Source: Stropharia rugosoannulata (taxonomy: Eukaryota; Basidiomycota; Agaricomycetes; Agaricales; Strophariaceae). Taken from it: a stretch of DNA of 64,000 nucleotides. The stretch spans positions 2,542,001-2,606,000 of the forward strand of contig JANCIK010000002.1 in the NCBI GenBank assembly GCA_028532985.1, in the 5' to 3' direction. Below the pieces are notes generated by a model. The model was given only the letters and a program-made list of their open reading frames with translations. It searched no databases and had not been told where the DNA came from. Below, piece after piece: positions 10,800-23,385 of the stretch (the first letter of the stretch is position 1; every line of letters starts with the position of its first letter). The position numbers and the translations under genes are program-made.

Positions 10800-13700
10800 T
10801 CATGCAGTACCATCACCAAGGAATCTCAGTTTGACCTCTCTCCCCTCCAAGCCGGCAACTTGAATTGTCTGCGAATCTCCCGGAACCAGATCTACAGCCT
10901 GGTCGCTCCATTTGGCGTCCTTACCCTCAACATCGAGAACTATACCCTTGATAGGTTTCTGGGTGGAGAGTGTGATACTATTACCATCTGGTGCAACATC
11001 CACTTTAAGACCCAGGTCCTGGACAGGTGGGAAGTGTATATATTTGAAGGGCTCTGGCCTATAAAGGTACGTGAATTAGCATATTTATACATTTTTGCCG
11101 ATTGAACACAAACCAATTAGAATATCTGGCAAGTACGGTGTCTTCGTCGAGCAGTCTTGCCGAAACAATAATAGTTTTCGGGTCTTCGCTCAGCTTTGTT
11201 CGGACAGGCTGTCCGGGAAGAGCTCCTTTGAATAGTTCTGTACTCGAATTTGGTGCAAGTACGACTTCCTTAGCCCATTGGTCCGTCCAGTCGGACTCTT
11301 GAAGATCAAAGCAAGTCACTTGCAGGGTGACTTCCTTCTCTGTGAGGGTACTGTTGGTTCCCCAAATCTCTAAGACGGTCTCAATGGTGAAGTCGGCCTC
11401 AGACAATTCATTAGCGAAGGTTTTCTTGTCCTTCCTTGTCATTCCTACAGTGAACGGACGGAGCTCCCTGGCGACAGTGAAGTACGCTGGTTTTGGCCGT
11501 AAGAAATAATCGACAATAGCCCATGACGTTACTGGCCAACAGTCATTGATCTGTGTCACGAAGACTGAGACTCCGGAAATGTGATAAAACAAAATACAGC
11601 ACCTGCCAAACGAGTGCACCTGCCGTGTATTCCTTGCCTTTTCCGCGCCAGTTCCTCCGCCAGAGACGATAGGCAGATGCCAATGTCTCGGCTTGCATGA
11701 TCTGGGTGTAATACACATAGCTAGGAAATTGTCAGATAAGTATAGAATGTACAAAAGAAATTGTAAACCTCTCTGTGTCAAAGGCATGTTTGAAATTTTC
11801 CATCAAGTACAACTAATGGAAAACGTAAGTTTAGTGTCACCAATATTGCACCAATGATTCCCGTACCTCTAGTCTTCTCTCGAAGCCATCTGCTTTATTG
11901 TGATTGTTGTCAGTTCTGCATTGTACTTACATTAGCAGACCGATAAATTAGTATGAGCGTGACGGGAAACGAACTTGGATTGCGGATAACGTTCCGCCTT
12001 ATTCTCCCCAATCCAATAGTCGACGGTGCGTACGTTTGGGTATCCCTGCCTATTCATTCCTCAGGTGTGAACAGGAAATGTAACGTTCATAACCATCCTT
12101 ACATTCCGAATTCAGAAACAAATCTACCAGATAGGATGTCCCAATTATGCCACGGTTCTTGTGATCCATGCCATACATTCCCTGCCGGAATTAATACTGC
12201 AGTAAGACTCCAGTTCATGAAGAATACGTACATTGATGTATATCGCCAAGCGTCCTATCAGTAGTCGGCCTGCCCTGACCGCTGTATGGTGAGGCTCTGT
12301 GGTAATGAATGTTACAGTTCTCCTCGACGACAGACGGAAGTAAACGCTCGTAAATATGTCTGGCAGGAAAGTTGGTCTTGCGGAAATCGGATGTCTCATC
12401 TGAGTAGTCGAGTTCAAGGTGTTGCGACTCGGCCAATTGATAATCTAAGTAAGCCAACTGTGAGTTAATCGTTTTTGTTCTATAAGGAACGACAAGATAC
12501 CTTCATTATTCCCGGCTACATTTAGATAGACGTAGATGCTAAGAAAGACGATATTCGAGACGCACGTAATCACTTACCAAAAATGACAACAGAGGGGTGG
12601 TGGCGCAAGCGTTTAACATTTTGTACGGCCTCTTCACGAACAGAATCCAGGAATGTGTCGTATGCGGGATACTAAAAAGAAAAGAGTTAAAGCATCAGAC
12701 ATATTATCAACAAATACCCAAGAAATCAACTTGCCTGGCCGCACCCAAACATGAAATCCTGCCAAACAAGTACTGCATATTTTGGTCAGGCCATGGGTAT
12801 TTTGTAGTATATTTATAGTGGAATGACTAACTTCCAAGCTCTGGGAAAGAAGTCATCGTAAGTCATATAGATACTTCCTCTGTTGTAAGCACTCATACCG
12901 TCGCAGATATCATAGAATGGATCATATTCATAGATACCGCCTCCCCAAACACGGACCATATTTTGATTGCCTTCAACTAGAAGCTGAAGCCATGCCTTAT
13001 ATCTCTCAGTGGTCATGCTATATTTTGAGGCTGGTCAGATCATCGTTTACCGGGCACAATATTGGTCCGTACGTGGTTAAAAAAGAATCAGCAGGAATCC
13101 AATTCGAGCCTTTTGAGTTGTATGTGTAAGCGGTAGTTCGCGTTGGTATAACAAAACTCACCACCACAGAAAATTCTGGCATTGTTAATTTCGAAAAGGA
13201 AGCTGAGACCATCTTCATCAACCAGCTTGTCCTGGACAACAATGGCACGACGGAAAGCAATCCTATCTGTCTTCTTGTCGAGAACAGTTCCATTCTGCAA
13301 GTATTTTCTAGTGAGCGGGATACACCATGCCGTAACAAAGTGTACTCCTACGTTGTTAGTCAAGATAACTTCTACCGTATATAAAGGCTGCGATCCATAG
13401 CCAACCGGGTACCATAGTTGCACCTTGCCTGCTTGCCATTCGAAGTTCACTTTCGCTGTGCCTGTACCACTGACCGGAATTTTATCTGCAGATACTTCTA
13501 CTGTTCCATCAGGCTTTTTCAAGACGAAGGATACATATCCTAGAGTTTTCTCAGATAACGAGAGAGTTCCTGCCAGTTTGACATCGAGTGTGGCTGATAC
13601 TTCGGTCCTGATGTCGACGTCTACAATCCGATTCTGGTATACCTCCAGCTTGACAGGTTTCCATGGGCCGACTGTCATCAGAATGGGACCTATGATCATT

Positions 13701-14569
13701 CAGTAAGCTTCTTTCTTTCATAGTAGGTAGGATGTACTACCCCAATCCCATCCATAGCTGTTTATTTTGATAGACATGAATGTCAACTTGAACACTCTGA
13801 CAAGACTGGTGCTCTTACTTGTACTGTGCCTTGCGGACATGGAGACGGCTAGAGTCGCCGTTCCATAGAGCAAATTTGCCATTAGCTTTTTCTATTTGCC
13901 TCCCCTTGATAAAGGCGCTTTCAAAATGAATGTAAATCTCATTTGTTCCTTCTTTTAGATGAGATATAACAGGGACTCGATGGGCAACGAATTGGTTCTC
14001 CGATCTATCACATTCTATTAGCATTATTTAGGAACTGTAAATCATCATGTTAAAGACGTACTTCAAAATCTCAACATCATTCTACATAATTTCAATTGAG
14101 TATTGTGCCATCGTTTTGCATGTTCACATACCAGCTTAACTGTAGCAAATGTATCCAGGCCTTCGAATACAATGTCTACATTCGGAGACTGCAACTCATT
14201 CGCTGTAAGTTCGAAAGTAGTTTTAAATGCCCAATCTTTCTCTCCTATCCCTAGACAACATTGGTTGGACGTCAGATGGAAGGTACATCAGAGACAAGGA
14301 AGCTTACATTGTACATCCCATTCATGTAACCCAACGAACTAGATTGAAGATAGAAAAGAGAGAGAGAGGGAGGGAAAGACTTGAGTGGGGATTCTTACAA
14401 ACGCGGATTTGCTTACAGGGTCAGGTATCCTCTTCAACTTCATTAATTCGACATGCACCGTAGTCGGAAATGATGAAGTAGGGAGCCATTCACCGTCCTT
14501 AGTTCCCTGGCCACCTCCGACTTGAGTGAAACTCCAATCATTCAATGGCTTTGAAGACAATATGCTCAT
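10800..14569 (-). CDS. beta-mannosidase, glycoside hydrolase family 2
   Basis: Large gene with about 20 short introns, roughly 850-900 residues. It begins MSILSSKPLNDWSFTQVGG (ATG at 14569) and ends FLGDGTA (TGA at 10800-10802). Family landmarks in order: a jelly-roll sugar-binding domain with NGKFALWNGDSSRLHVRKAQ then YGWDWGP near 13690-13830; an immunoglobulin-like domain with WYPVGYGSQPLY; GGSNWIPADSF; NMVRVWGGGIYEYDPFYDIC near 12900; and the acid/base motif SVVIFGxNNE with the Glu codon at 12502-12504. YERLLPSVVEE and SPYSGQG...GDIHQ follow. No signal peptide is seen, so it is likely intracellular. It hydrolyses terminal beta-1,4-mannosyl residues, for example from N-glycan or mannan breakdown products. 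The start is supported because the first residues match the conserved N-terminal strand. Confidence 0.9.
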
Positions 14570-14846
14570 GTTCGAAATATAAGGCTTTGGTCGACAGTGT
14601 GTCAAGCACACGGTGATTCGACGAGGGTGAGAAGGTGAGATAAAAATTAGACCCGCATTATAAGGTGTTTTCTGAGCAAGAGAAGTAGATCCGCAAGTAG
14701 TAACAGAATCACAGCTGATTAGATCCCACGATGCCGAAGTTTTTCCTAGATTTCGCCGTCTACAAGATCTGTCATCTGAAAGGTTACTCACGAGAAAAAC
14801 ATACATATACACATAATATCGACAAGATTCAGCCGACGTATGTACA

Positions 14847-16869
14847 TCATAGCATGTATCGAGTACCCTTTATCTGTTCTTCGTTTCCTTCCAACTCATC
14901 CAATTGGTGGTTCAGAGAAGCCAGGTGAAGGCGAAAGAAAAGACACATCGCCAGAGAAAGCGAGCATATGAAGATGCACACAAGGTACGAGTTATTATAC
15001 GTTGGACCCCAAGATTTCGGCCACACGTAGCTAGATATATTAATCAGTTTCGGTACATGTAGTGCATGAAAACGACGTACGACCCAACGACATTGCCGAG
15101 CTGTGAGATACAGTTAACCATAGCTAGAGCTACAGCGCGCTTAGCCGGTGGATAGGCTACGGAACCACTAGCCCAGGCAAGGAAGCAGATAAATGCTGCA
15201 TACGACTGAGCCATAAGAAATCTAGAGAAGTGTCAGTTCGGTTCCATTCTATCCTTTTTATTATTATGAAACTTTTTGAACCTACAATGCTATGTAGCGA
15301 ACCGCGATATTCATGGAGGATATTGCCAAAACGAAGCCACACATGCCAACAAATAGGGAGCAAGCGATATGTTTACTTCTTTCGCCTACTTTATCGGAAT
15401 GTCTGTTATGCGCATGAGCTTTTAGGTAAGTCTGGATCAAATATTGCACTAACTGTGATAAACCTAGAGCTACCACTGTAGCAACCAGCCAAGGGGGCGC
15501 GCACAGCAGCAAAGTAACAATTGGGCCATATCCAAGCGTCGCAGTGAGGGTAGGAAAGTAAACGTTGAATGACAAGGACGTAACAATGCAAAGCAATGTT
15601 AAAGCTAGCCACCATACTTTCCAATCCATCACAGCCAACTGGAGGCCAGGGAAATAGCCAAGGAAGCCTGTAGAGCGATCAGCTGTAGTCAAATCGTACT
15701 TGGAGTTGTTGCCAGCATCTTCTTGCATGCGTTTAATCGCTAATGCTTTCTCAGCAGGTGTGAGCCAATCTGACGAATTCTCCGGAAAGTCTGGAAGTAT
15801 GAACATTGCGCATATGGCCACAAGTACTGTAACGGACCCTTCCACAAAGAAGAGCCATCTTTATAACAATACTGATCAACACTTCTGAAAAAGATATATT
15901 CCAGGCTTTGAAAGCCGAAGAAACTCGCACCTCCAAGCTCTGAAACCCAAGACGCCTTCCATGTTATTGAGTATGGCGGAAGCAATAAGAGCTCCAAATG
16001 CATTGCTCAGAAGGATTCCGCTCGTCAAAAGAGCTGTCCGTTGTGATAATTCGCTCTGCTTGTACCATTTGGCCAGGAGGAACTGAATTGAAACAACTTT
16101 AGTCTAAAGCTTTCAAGATGCACAAATAATTTACCAGTGCTCCCGGGAAGAAGGCAGCCTCAACGAAGCCCAGGAAAAAACGCGTGCATAGCGCGCCAAA
16201 GTAGCTTCATGGGCGTAAATAAAGTTGTATGTTTTCATGACAGTTTTATACTTACGTGGTGACAAAGCCTGTGTTGGGCAATATAATCAGGACGTTGTGA
16301 ATGGTAGAAATGATAGCGTACAGGTAACTTACCTGTGCATACAGACAAACCGCCCCAAACCATCATGCAAACCGGGAGGTAAACAGAAGGTTTTCCGATG
16401 TAGTTGAGAAACATGTTCCTACAGCCAAATGAGTCCAATTCGGGGTGTAACGACGAATTCTGTACTCACGAAGGTACTTGCATTAAAATATAACCAATAT
16501 AGAGAATAGAAAGTATTGTGGCAAACTGAGTGCCTTCCAGGTGTAAATCCTCCTCAAATCCAAGTAGGCGAGCCGCACTAAAGAAATAAATGTTGAGACC
16601 ACAACTTCGAGAAAGGATGTTCGGCGAAGTAAGATTCATACGGCGTATTATTTCTATCAATGTCTGGGAGATATGTGAGTTCTTGAATCTTTGTATATTT
16701 GTAGTAACTGGGCGCTCTCACAGTTTAATATGTAGATTAAGACGAGCAGGGACATGCGCCGGTCGAGCTTTCTCAACAATGTCCTTTCCAGTTCTTCCCT
16801 GTCATCTTGAGAAGGCGTTGCTAGTTCATAATCTTCTGGACGCATCAATGAGACCCGGGACTGTGTCAT
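14847..16869 (-). CDS. MFS permease, allantoate/vitamin (ACS) family, copy 1
   Basis: Twelve-helix major facilitator with a cytoplasmic acidic N-terminus (MTQSRVSLMRPEDYELATP), the conserved LLRKLDRRMSLLVLIYILN first helix, GTQFATILSILYIGYILMQVPSN, FGALCTRFFLGFVEAAFFPG (an RxFLGxxEA signature), then WRWLFFVEGSVTVLVAI and LPDFPENSSDWLTPAE before the central loop, and SLSFNVYFPTL...GYGPIVTLLLCAPPW in the second half. It ends with GTRYML and TGA at 14847-14849. Such permeases import anionic small molecules (allantoate, nicotinate, pantothenate, tartrate); the substrate is not predictable. An alternative start at 16957 (MAEDHTGVHSEDQ) would need a very short intron. It is a clear paralogue of the gene at 20983-23287, which ends in FRYML. 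Confidence 0.87.
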
Positions 16870-17282
16870 TCTGACCAAGTGAAACCGTACCCGACGTATT
16901 GAATGTCGCAAGCAAAGGCTGGTCTTCGCTATGTACGCCAGTATGGTCTTCAGCCATGAGTCTTGCGAGTGTAATCTGAGTTAGACGAGTCCTTTGGGTG
17001 ACTCAAAAGGATTTCGAAGCTAGGACGCGCGAATGTCAGGAGACATAAAGGTCGGAAAAGCGATTCTACACAGTGTGGGAGTAGGAGTTGGTGGGACAAA
17101 GTGGGTAGCCGGCCCTGTTCCGTCGGCGCAGCTGTTCCGTGGTTCCCATTTCCAACATGTGCGTTCTCAAGATCCACTTTTATAAGCCACATTAAAATGT
17201 ATCAGCCGCGCCCATCTCCTGCTTATCTGCAAGCCAATCAAGCTCGTAGTCCAAGATCCACGAACCTGTCCTGCAAACCACA
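16870..17282. other. divergent promoter region, MFS copy 1 / Ala-tRNA editing gene
   Basis: About 410 bp between divergent starts. Part of it could encode an alternative N-terminal exon of the MFS gene (ATG at 16957). No other gene is seen. Confidence 0.35.
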
Positions 17283-18932
17283 ATGGCAACTGCATACCTA
17301 ATCCCATCCACAACGCCTCCGGACTACTTTCGTATAATCTCTCCGACACTGCGAGTTCCTTCCGACCCGGAGATTTCTGTACCAGTTGGACTGCTAGCCT
17401 GCCAACGTACTGTCACCTTTATACACCTACTGTTTGTCGTTGCGCTCATGCGATCCGAACAGGTGATCCCCTTCTGCGAACCCTTGACACCTGCGTTGTT
17501 AGCGCCAGCATTGCACAACCACCTGCGATCCCCGCACAAAAGAAGGGCAAGAAAGCCGTCCTTGCTCCAGAAGTCCCTGACCAGCCGCTCCTTCACGTGC
17601 TTCTGCACGATACCGTAATCTTCCCGGAAGGTGGAGGCCAACCTACCGATACAGGATGCATAACTACTTTGGCAGACGGTGCTACCTGGGAAGTGGTACA
17701 GGCTAAACGTCACGGGGGTCATGCTGTACACTACGTCAAGATACGCGATGGAATCGATGCTGATACGGCCTTGCTTTCCTTCCAACCAGGCTCAAAGGTG
17801 ACTGTTGCCCTCCATGATGAAGGATATGAGAGGCGATATGACCACGTAAGTTGTTTGACTTTTTTGGAGTAATCACAGCACTGAGCTGAATTGAGGTTCG
17901 CACTAGATGTCAATGCACACCTCCCAGCATATGCTTTCCGCTTTGCTCGAGACTAGATTAAAGCTGCCCACGCTTTCGTGGTCGCTCACAAGCTATCCTA
18001 CGCCGTGCTATGTCGAGGTCCCGCGAGGCATGACCCTAGAAGAAATTGCATCAATACAGGCCGAAGCGAACAAACTTGTCTTCGAAGGAAGGAAAGTCTA
18101 CGTTGAAGTAGAAGAGCTTGATGTCGCTGAGCATGCGAATATGGTTGTACCAAAAGTCGAGAGCGGTCGTTCTGTTGGAAAAGCACTTCCAGAAGACTAC
18201 ACTGGTGGCGTTAAGCGTGTTATAGTCATTGATGGTGTCGACCGTAATCCATGCTGTGGCACCCACTTGCCAAGTATTCACAATCTGCAGCTCTTCCTCA
18301 TTCCACACACCGAAGCCCTGTCTCGCTCCTCTACCACCTCCGCTCGCTTATACTTCCTTGCTGGTCCTCGTTTGATCAATTACCTCACGACTACTCATAC
18401 ATACCTAGCAAGTACTGCTTCCCTTCTTAGTTGCGGTCCTCCCCTAGTGCCGGAGCGCGTCGGCCAAGTGGTTGAAGAGCGCAAGAAAGCCGAAAAGCGA
18501 GTCACTGATACAGAACAAGAATTAGCGGGGCTCATTGCCCAGGGTATTGCGGGCAAGATAATGAACGCTGACAAGAGAACCCAGCTCTATAAGCAGCATG
18601 TTCACCGTACGGATGATACTGGGAATGCGCTCGGCTTCTTGAGCGCCATTGCCTTTTCACTAGCAGCAGCCATCCCGACAGATGCGGAAGATTCCCGCTC
18701 ATATGTAGTAGTCCTTTCTTCAACTCCCTCTACTCAAACTGTCAACAGTATCTCCACGGTCTTGATTGTGGGTTCTGATGACTTGAAAGTCAAGGTTGTT
18801 GGTGATGCTCTGAAGGCAAAATTGAATGTCAAAGGCGGTGGTAAGGGGACTAGATGGAGTGGTAAGTTTACAGGTGTATGGAAAGAGAACAGGGAAAGTG
18901 CCAATATCGAGGCGATTATCACTACGCTTTGA
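17283..18932 (+). CDS. AlaX / AARSD1-like alanyl-tRNA editing protein
   Basis: Three exons and about 500 residues, starting MATAYLIPSTTPPDYFRII at 17283 and ending IEAIITTL with TGA at 18930-18932. Intron 2 (GTAAGT...CACTAG) joins YERRYDH to MSMHTSQHMLSALLE. The HTSQH pair and the later NPCCGTHLPSIHNLQ block are the zinc-binding sites of the second-additional-domain (SAD) editing fold shared with alanyl-tRNA synthetase. FPEGGGQPTDTG upstream is the conserved N-terminal glycine-rich motif. A charged coiled-coil-like linker (VEERKKAEKRVTDTEQELAG) and a C-terminal domain with VLIVGSDDLKVKV follow. Known role of the family: hydrolysis of Ser- or Gly-tRNA-Ala in trans, protecting translation fidelity. 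No synthetase catalytic domain is present, so it is a free-standing editor. Confidence 0.9.
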
Positions 18933-19162
18933 GGTTATTTGCGCGGGCAGAGTAGAAGCACCTTGGAAAAAATAATAGTATACTCATACAGTTGTTTTAC
19001 ACCGAATGCAAAAAAAGAACCGGAAATAGATGAATGGTGTATGTAGCCAGCGGTAATTAGAGGATAAATGATGCTGTTTTCGCTGCTGGATTGTGATGCG
19101 CCAATGGTGAAGCCCGGTAAGTGCTGGAGGAATTGAAACGGTTGTTGAATATAGAGGGTGCG

Positions 19163-20290
19163 CTATGTACGATTGCCTTCTTTATCTGGCTGGGATGCGG
19201 CGAGGTCTGATGGGTTGGCGTTCACGTCAAGGCCTTCGCACTCTTTTACATTCTCATCTTCGTCTTCATGAACTGAAACGCTGACATCCCGATCCAGCGC
19301 TAAAGAGTAGCAGTAGAATCATAGTCAATTGAACCATTCTCAACATCGAATGTCGCTGAATTGACGCACCAGATGCAGTAGGTGCTGCCACTCCGTTGAG
19401 CTCTGGCGACAAGTCTCCCACCTCCGAGGAAGACATTGACTCGGATTCGCCATCTGTGAGACCCCATTCTGAGCTGCGGTCCTGGTATTCATAGTCGTTG
19501 TCACCGACATCCGTCATCTCCGTGTCTTCACGGATGCCTTCGTGAAGATCCTCGCCACCCTCGAGACCCGCCTCAGCTGCGGCGTCTTCCCACATTTCAT
19601 CGAAGTCAAGGTCCATTGGCTCGACAGGAAAGTCGTCGGCATCTGCGTCCGTGAAACCATCGACATCCAGGAATGCATCCTCATCCTCATCTTCGAAGTC
19701 GTCTGCATTAGGGATATATTCTCCTCCATCAGAAGACTCATCGTCCGATTCTAGTAAGGCGAGCGGCTGTATGTGCAGGAAGGCATGACGGCAAGTGGGA
19801 CAGCTACCGTGCTAGACAGAAGGCATACCATAGTCAGTTTCTGGCGTTTTCACGGAACGACATGGAACTTGCCTGACTTTGTATCCACTCGGTCAGACTA
19901 ATGAGAAGAAAGGTCAGTTATCGTCTCGCTCAAGGCACGTACAACAATATCTCGGACGCACTCTTTCCTGCAAAAGACATGCCCACACCCAACTAGTTTC
20001 GTCACACCTAACACTGACATACTTGGATGTTCACTATCGTTCTCGTTCTCACCCTCCCCATCTGCCTTGTCCTTCTTCGTTGCAGCGTCGGCCTCGTCGA
20101 ATATGCTAGAGAGCGGCACGAGGCAAATCGGGCACGGCTCCTCCAAGTCTCGGTCCTTGAGGTCATCCTTGGTCAATTCAGGCAGGGACGCGAGGGCCCC
20201 CGTAATCTTCTCCCGCGTCGACCGCAGGTCCATGAGCGCATCCTGAACGAGCGTATACGCCGCGGAAACGGTGCGCATGCCTCGGTCCAT
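19163..20290 (-). CDS. RING-finger protein with long acidic C-terminus (copy 2)
   Basis: Starts MDRGMRTVSAAYTLVQDAL (ATG 20290). EEPCPICLVPLSSIFDEAD, a long acidic loop, GVTKLVGCGHVFCRK and, after an intron with donor GTGCGT, DLTEWIQSQ joined to HGSCPTCRHAFLH together supply all four metal-ligand pairs of a RING. The C-terminal half is strongly acidic (repeated DED/DAD, EMTDVGDNDYEYQDR) and probably disordered. The last exon reads ALDRDVSVSVHEDENVKE and ends at TAG 19163-19165. Likely an E3 ubiquitin ligase of unknown substrate. It shares the unusual long inter-pair loop and GVTKL-x-CGHxFCR motif with the gene at 7486-8415. The upstream start is the first ATG of the frame. Confidence 0.78.
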
Positions 20291-20982
20291 CACACAGATA
20301 GTTGCAGTCTATAATCAGGTCGCAAGGGTATGTTCCGTCTCTTTTGTGTCTGCTCGGACAGCTCTGTGACGCAGGCGCCGGTGAGGAAGCGCGGCCGGTA
20401 TGGGTGACGGCGGGCAGCGGGTGGGTTTGTGGCCCAAGGGTGCGGGAGCAACGTTGATCTGCACGGATGTGATCAACAACGCGCGCGTCGCGTTACTTTT
20501 CACGTCACGTGCGTTAGCGTGTTATCATATTTCCCGCCGCATATCGAGTCTCGACTCCGAGTCCGCGACACGCACCGTGCGGGGGCGGGGCGGTCCGTGC
20601 TATTAATAGAACCTAAAGGTTTGGGGAGCCTTGAGGATATTCCAGGGAAAGAATGGCCCAAGAATGGCCTTCTGACTGCAAAACGTCACGCTGCCGCTGA
20701 TCTCACCATCGCTTCTCCACTTTGTCCCATATGATACGCATCCTCATATTGGCTTTATGACAAGTTTGCCATCCGGACTATTGGGCGGAGCGTTATTAAA
20801 CCGTATTTGAATGCGCGCGCTATATTTCGCCGACAATACAGAGCTAGGGGGAGGCGTGGAAGAAGCGTCATGCGCCCCACCGGCACTATATAGGTTGTCG
20901 TAAAGAACTTGTTGAGCAAGGTAAATCTTTTCCGACATCTCTGCCCTGCAAGACATTGGGTAACGTAACTACAAGACGAGTA
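20291..20982. other. divergent promoter region, RING copy 2 / MFS copy 2
   Basis: About 690 bp between divergent starts. A GC-rich stretch around 20460-20600 with several CGCG/CACGTGA-like elements (for example TCACGTCACGTGCG near 20500) and a CTATATAGG element near 20885 (a possible TATA box) look like promoter architecture. No gene is recognised. Confidence 0.45.
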
Positions 20983-23287
20983 ATGTCGAAAGAACAGCTA
21001 GACCACCTCGACTATGAGAAGCAGGACGTCCTCCGAGCAGAGTCCTCAGCTACTCCCGAGGATCCAGACGCTGAGTTCGGAGGCACAGAGGCGCGCAAGG
21101 CGTTGGAGAAGAAGCTCCTCCGCAAGATCGACCTGCGCATGAGCATATTGGTCGTGATTTACATTCTTAACTATGTGAGCACTTTGGCAGCTACCTCATT
21201 CGACTCGGTATCTCACCCCCTGTACAGATAGACCGGAACAACGCGGGGTATGCAGTCATACTATATCATATTATGCTATCTATCTAACCTGGTCATGACT
21301 GTACGTCAGAGCTGCTCGCCTTCGTGGTTTCGAAGCAGATCTCCACCTACATGGTATGTAGTAATGGTCCATAACACTTGATGTTGACCGACGGACTGGG
21401 CTGTAGGAACGGAATTTGCCACCTTACTTTCTATTCTCTATGTTGGATACATCATCATGCAAATTCCATCGTGAGTTACTGTTTCTTATAATATGCTATA
21501 TTCGCTTTTGACGGAATATCATACAGAAATATGTTTTTGAATTGGATTGGAAAGCCCTCTATTTATCTTCCTTCATGCATCATAGTTTGGGGAACAATTT
21601 CCTGCCTCACGGGTAAGTCTGTTCAATTGTATATTTAGTCTGGCTAACGATTGAACGTGTATGATTTGCGCTCTCAGGAGTAACGAAAAAGTACGTGTCT
21701 GTGATTGAGTTCTGTTTTCGAACGTGCATTGATTATCCGTCAACTTCAGCTTCACAGGAGCACTACTCACGAGATTTTTTCTGGGATTCGTCGAAGCCGC
21801 TTTTTTTCCAGGTGCATTGGTAAGTGATTTGACTATGTAACCGGTATCAGATTGCAAGTGGTGCAAATAATCTGGCACGTTGCAAGTAAGCGTCGCGAGA
21901 GAAGTTGGGCGACACATGTTTGCGGTACTAAATGGACACAAGACAACACGCTAACCACATCTTTTGTAGTTCCTTCTCTCAAAATGGTACAAACGCAATG
22001 AACTTGGTCTGCGAACGGCGCTTTTGTACTGCGGCAATATTATCAGCAATGCGTTCGGTGCTTTAATGGCCTCGGGTATTTTAAGTGGAATGCAAGGCAA
22101 ATTGGGACATTCAGCATGGAGGTGGGTCTTATGAAATCTGTTTATCTGCCACCGTTCGTCGGGTGGTTTGGCGCTTCTCTTCTTGCCCTCTGGTGATTGT
22201 CGTTATCTCAGCCTCAGGTAAAACGTATACACACACGTGTGTACATGAAGCATTAGAACGACCGGATACATGACGACAACATCGTTCTAACTGTTTGCCT
22301 CGTTGTAGGTGGCTATTCTACATCGAAGGCGCATTGACGATCGCAGTTGCCATCATCGCTATCTTTGTGCTCCCTGATTTTCCGTCGACTACGTCATGGC
22401 TCAGTCCCCAGGAGCGTGCACTTGCTCTCCGACGGATGGAAGAAGACGCTGGAGTCGGAGATGAGTCGGAGACTGAGCAAGGTGCGCTTGCTGGTCTGTG
22501 GATGGCGATTACGGACTGGCGAGTCTGGTGGCTGGCATTTGCTCTGACGGCGCAAGTGGTGGCGCTGTCGTTCAACGCATATTTTCCGACGCTGAGCGCG
22601 ACGTTGGGATTTAATACGACAGTGACCCTTCTCCTGTGCGCCCCGCCGTTTGTATTCACCGCGTTGTTTGCATTTGTCCTGTCAAGGTGAGCACCATTGG
22701 CGACGGTCATGCCCCGAATGCTAACGCGGACCCTGCAGGCACTCGGACAAGGTTGGAGAGCGGTTCTATCACATTGTGGGGTCACTGGGGGTGGGGATAG
22801 TTGGGTTTGTGATTTCGATCAGCACCATGAATACCGCGGCACGGTACATCTCGCTGTAAGTAGTCATGGGGTAGGTCGAGCAGATGGACTGACCAAGTCG
22901 CAGATTCTTAATGGCGCAGTCGTATGCAGGGTTTGTGGTGTTATACGCGTGGATGAGCAACTCATTTCCACGCCCGCCATCGAAGAGAGCTGTTGCGCTC
23001 GCGCTGATCAACGCGTTCTCGCAGCTGGGGAATGTTGCTGGGTCGTAAGTGGCCTATTCTGGAAGTTTTGGGGCAGACTGACGGCAGCGCCGGCTGACAG
23101 GTACGTGTGGCCGAGTGCATGGGGCCCGACATACATCAACTCGTACGGAATCTGCATCGCGACAAGCGGGACGGCGATGGTGATGTGCTGGATCTTCCGG
23201 CGGCACTTGGAGGAGCAGAACCGCAGACTGGCGGCGGAGGAGGAGGCGCGTGGGGTGAAGAGCGCTGGGTTCCGGTATATGTTGTAA
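20983..23287 (+). CDS. MFS permease, allantoate/vitamin (ACS) family, copy 2
   Basis: About 10 exons, starting MSKEQLDHLDYEKQDVLRA and ending SAGFRYML with TAA at 23285-23287. Landmarks in order: LLRKIDLRMSILVVIYILNY, GTEFATLLSILYVGYIIMQ, FLNWIGKPSIYLPSCIIVWG, GALLTRFFLGFVEAAFFPGA, WLFYIEGALTIAVAIIAIFV, LPDFPSTTSWLSPQERALAL, SFNAYFPTLSATLGFNTTVT, RHSDKVGERF and the WPSAWGPTYINSYG block before the last helix. These are the features of the anion:cation symporter branch of fungal MFS transporters (allantoate, nicotinate, pantothenate type). All segments appear intact. Substrate unknown. Paralogous to 14847-16869. Only about 100 bp separate its stop from the next start on the same strand. Confidence 0.88.
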
Positions 23288-23385
23288 TTGTAATTAGCAG
23301 CGGATCTAGTCTAGTCCTATTTTTGTTATGCAACGTTTGTTTGGGGTTTATAAACCGGCTGAGTACAATCTCTCTCCCGCCCTCC

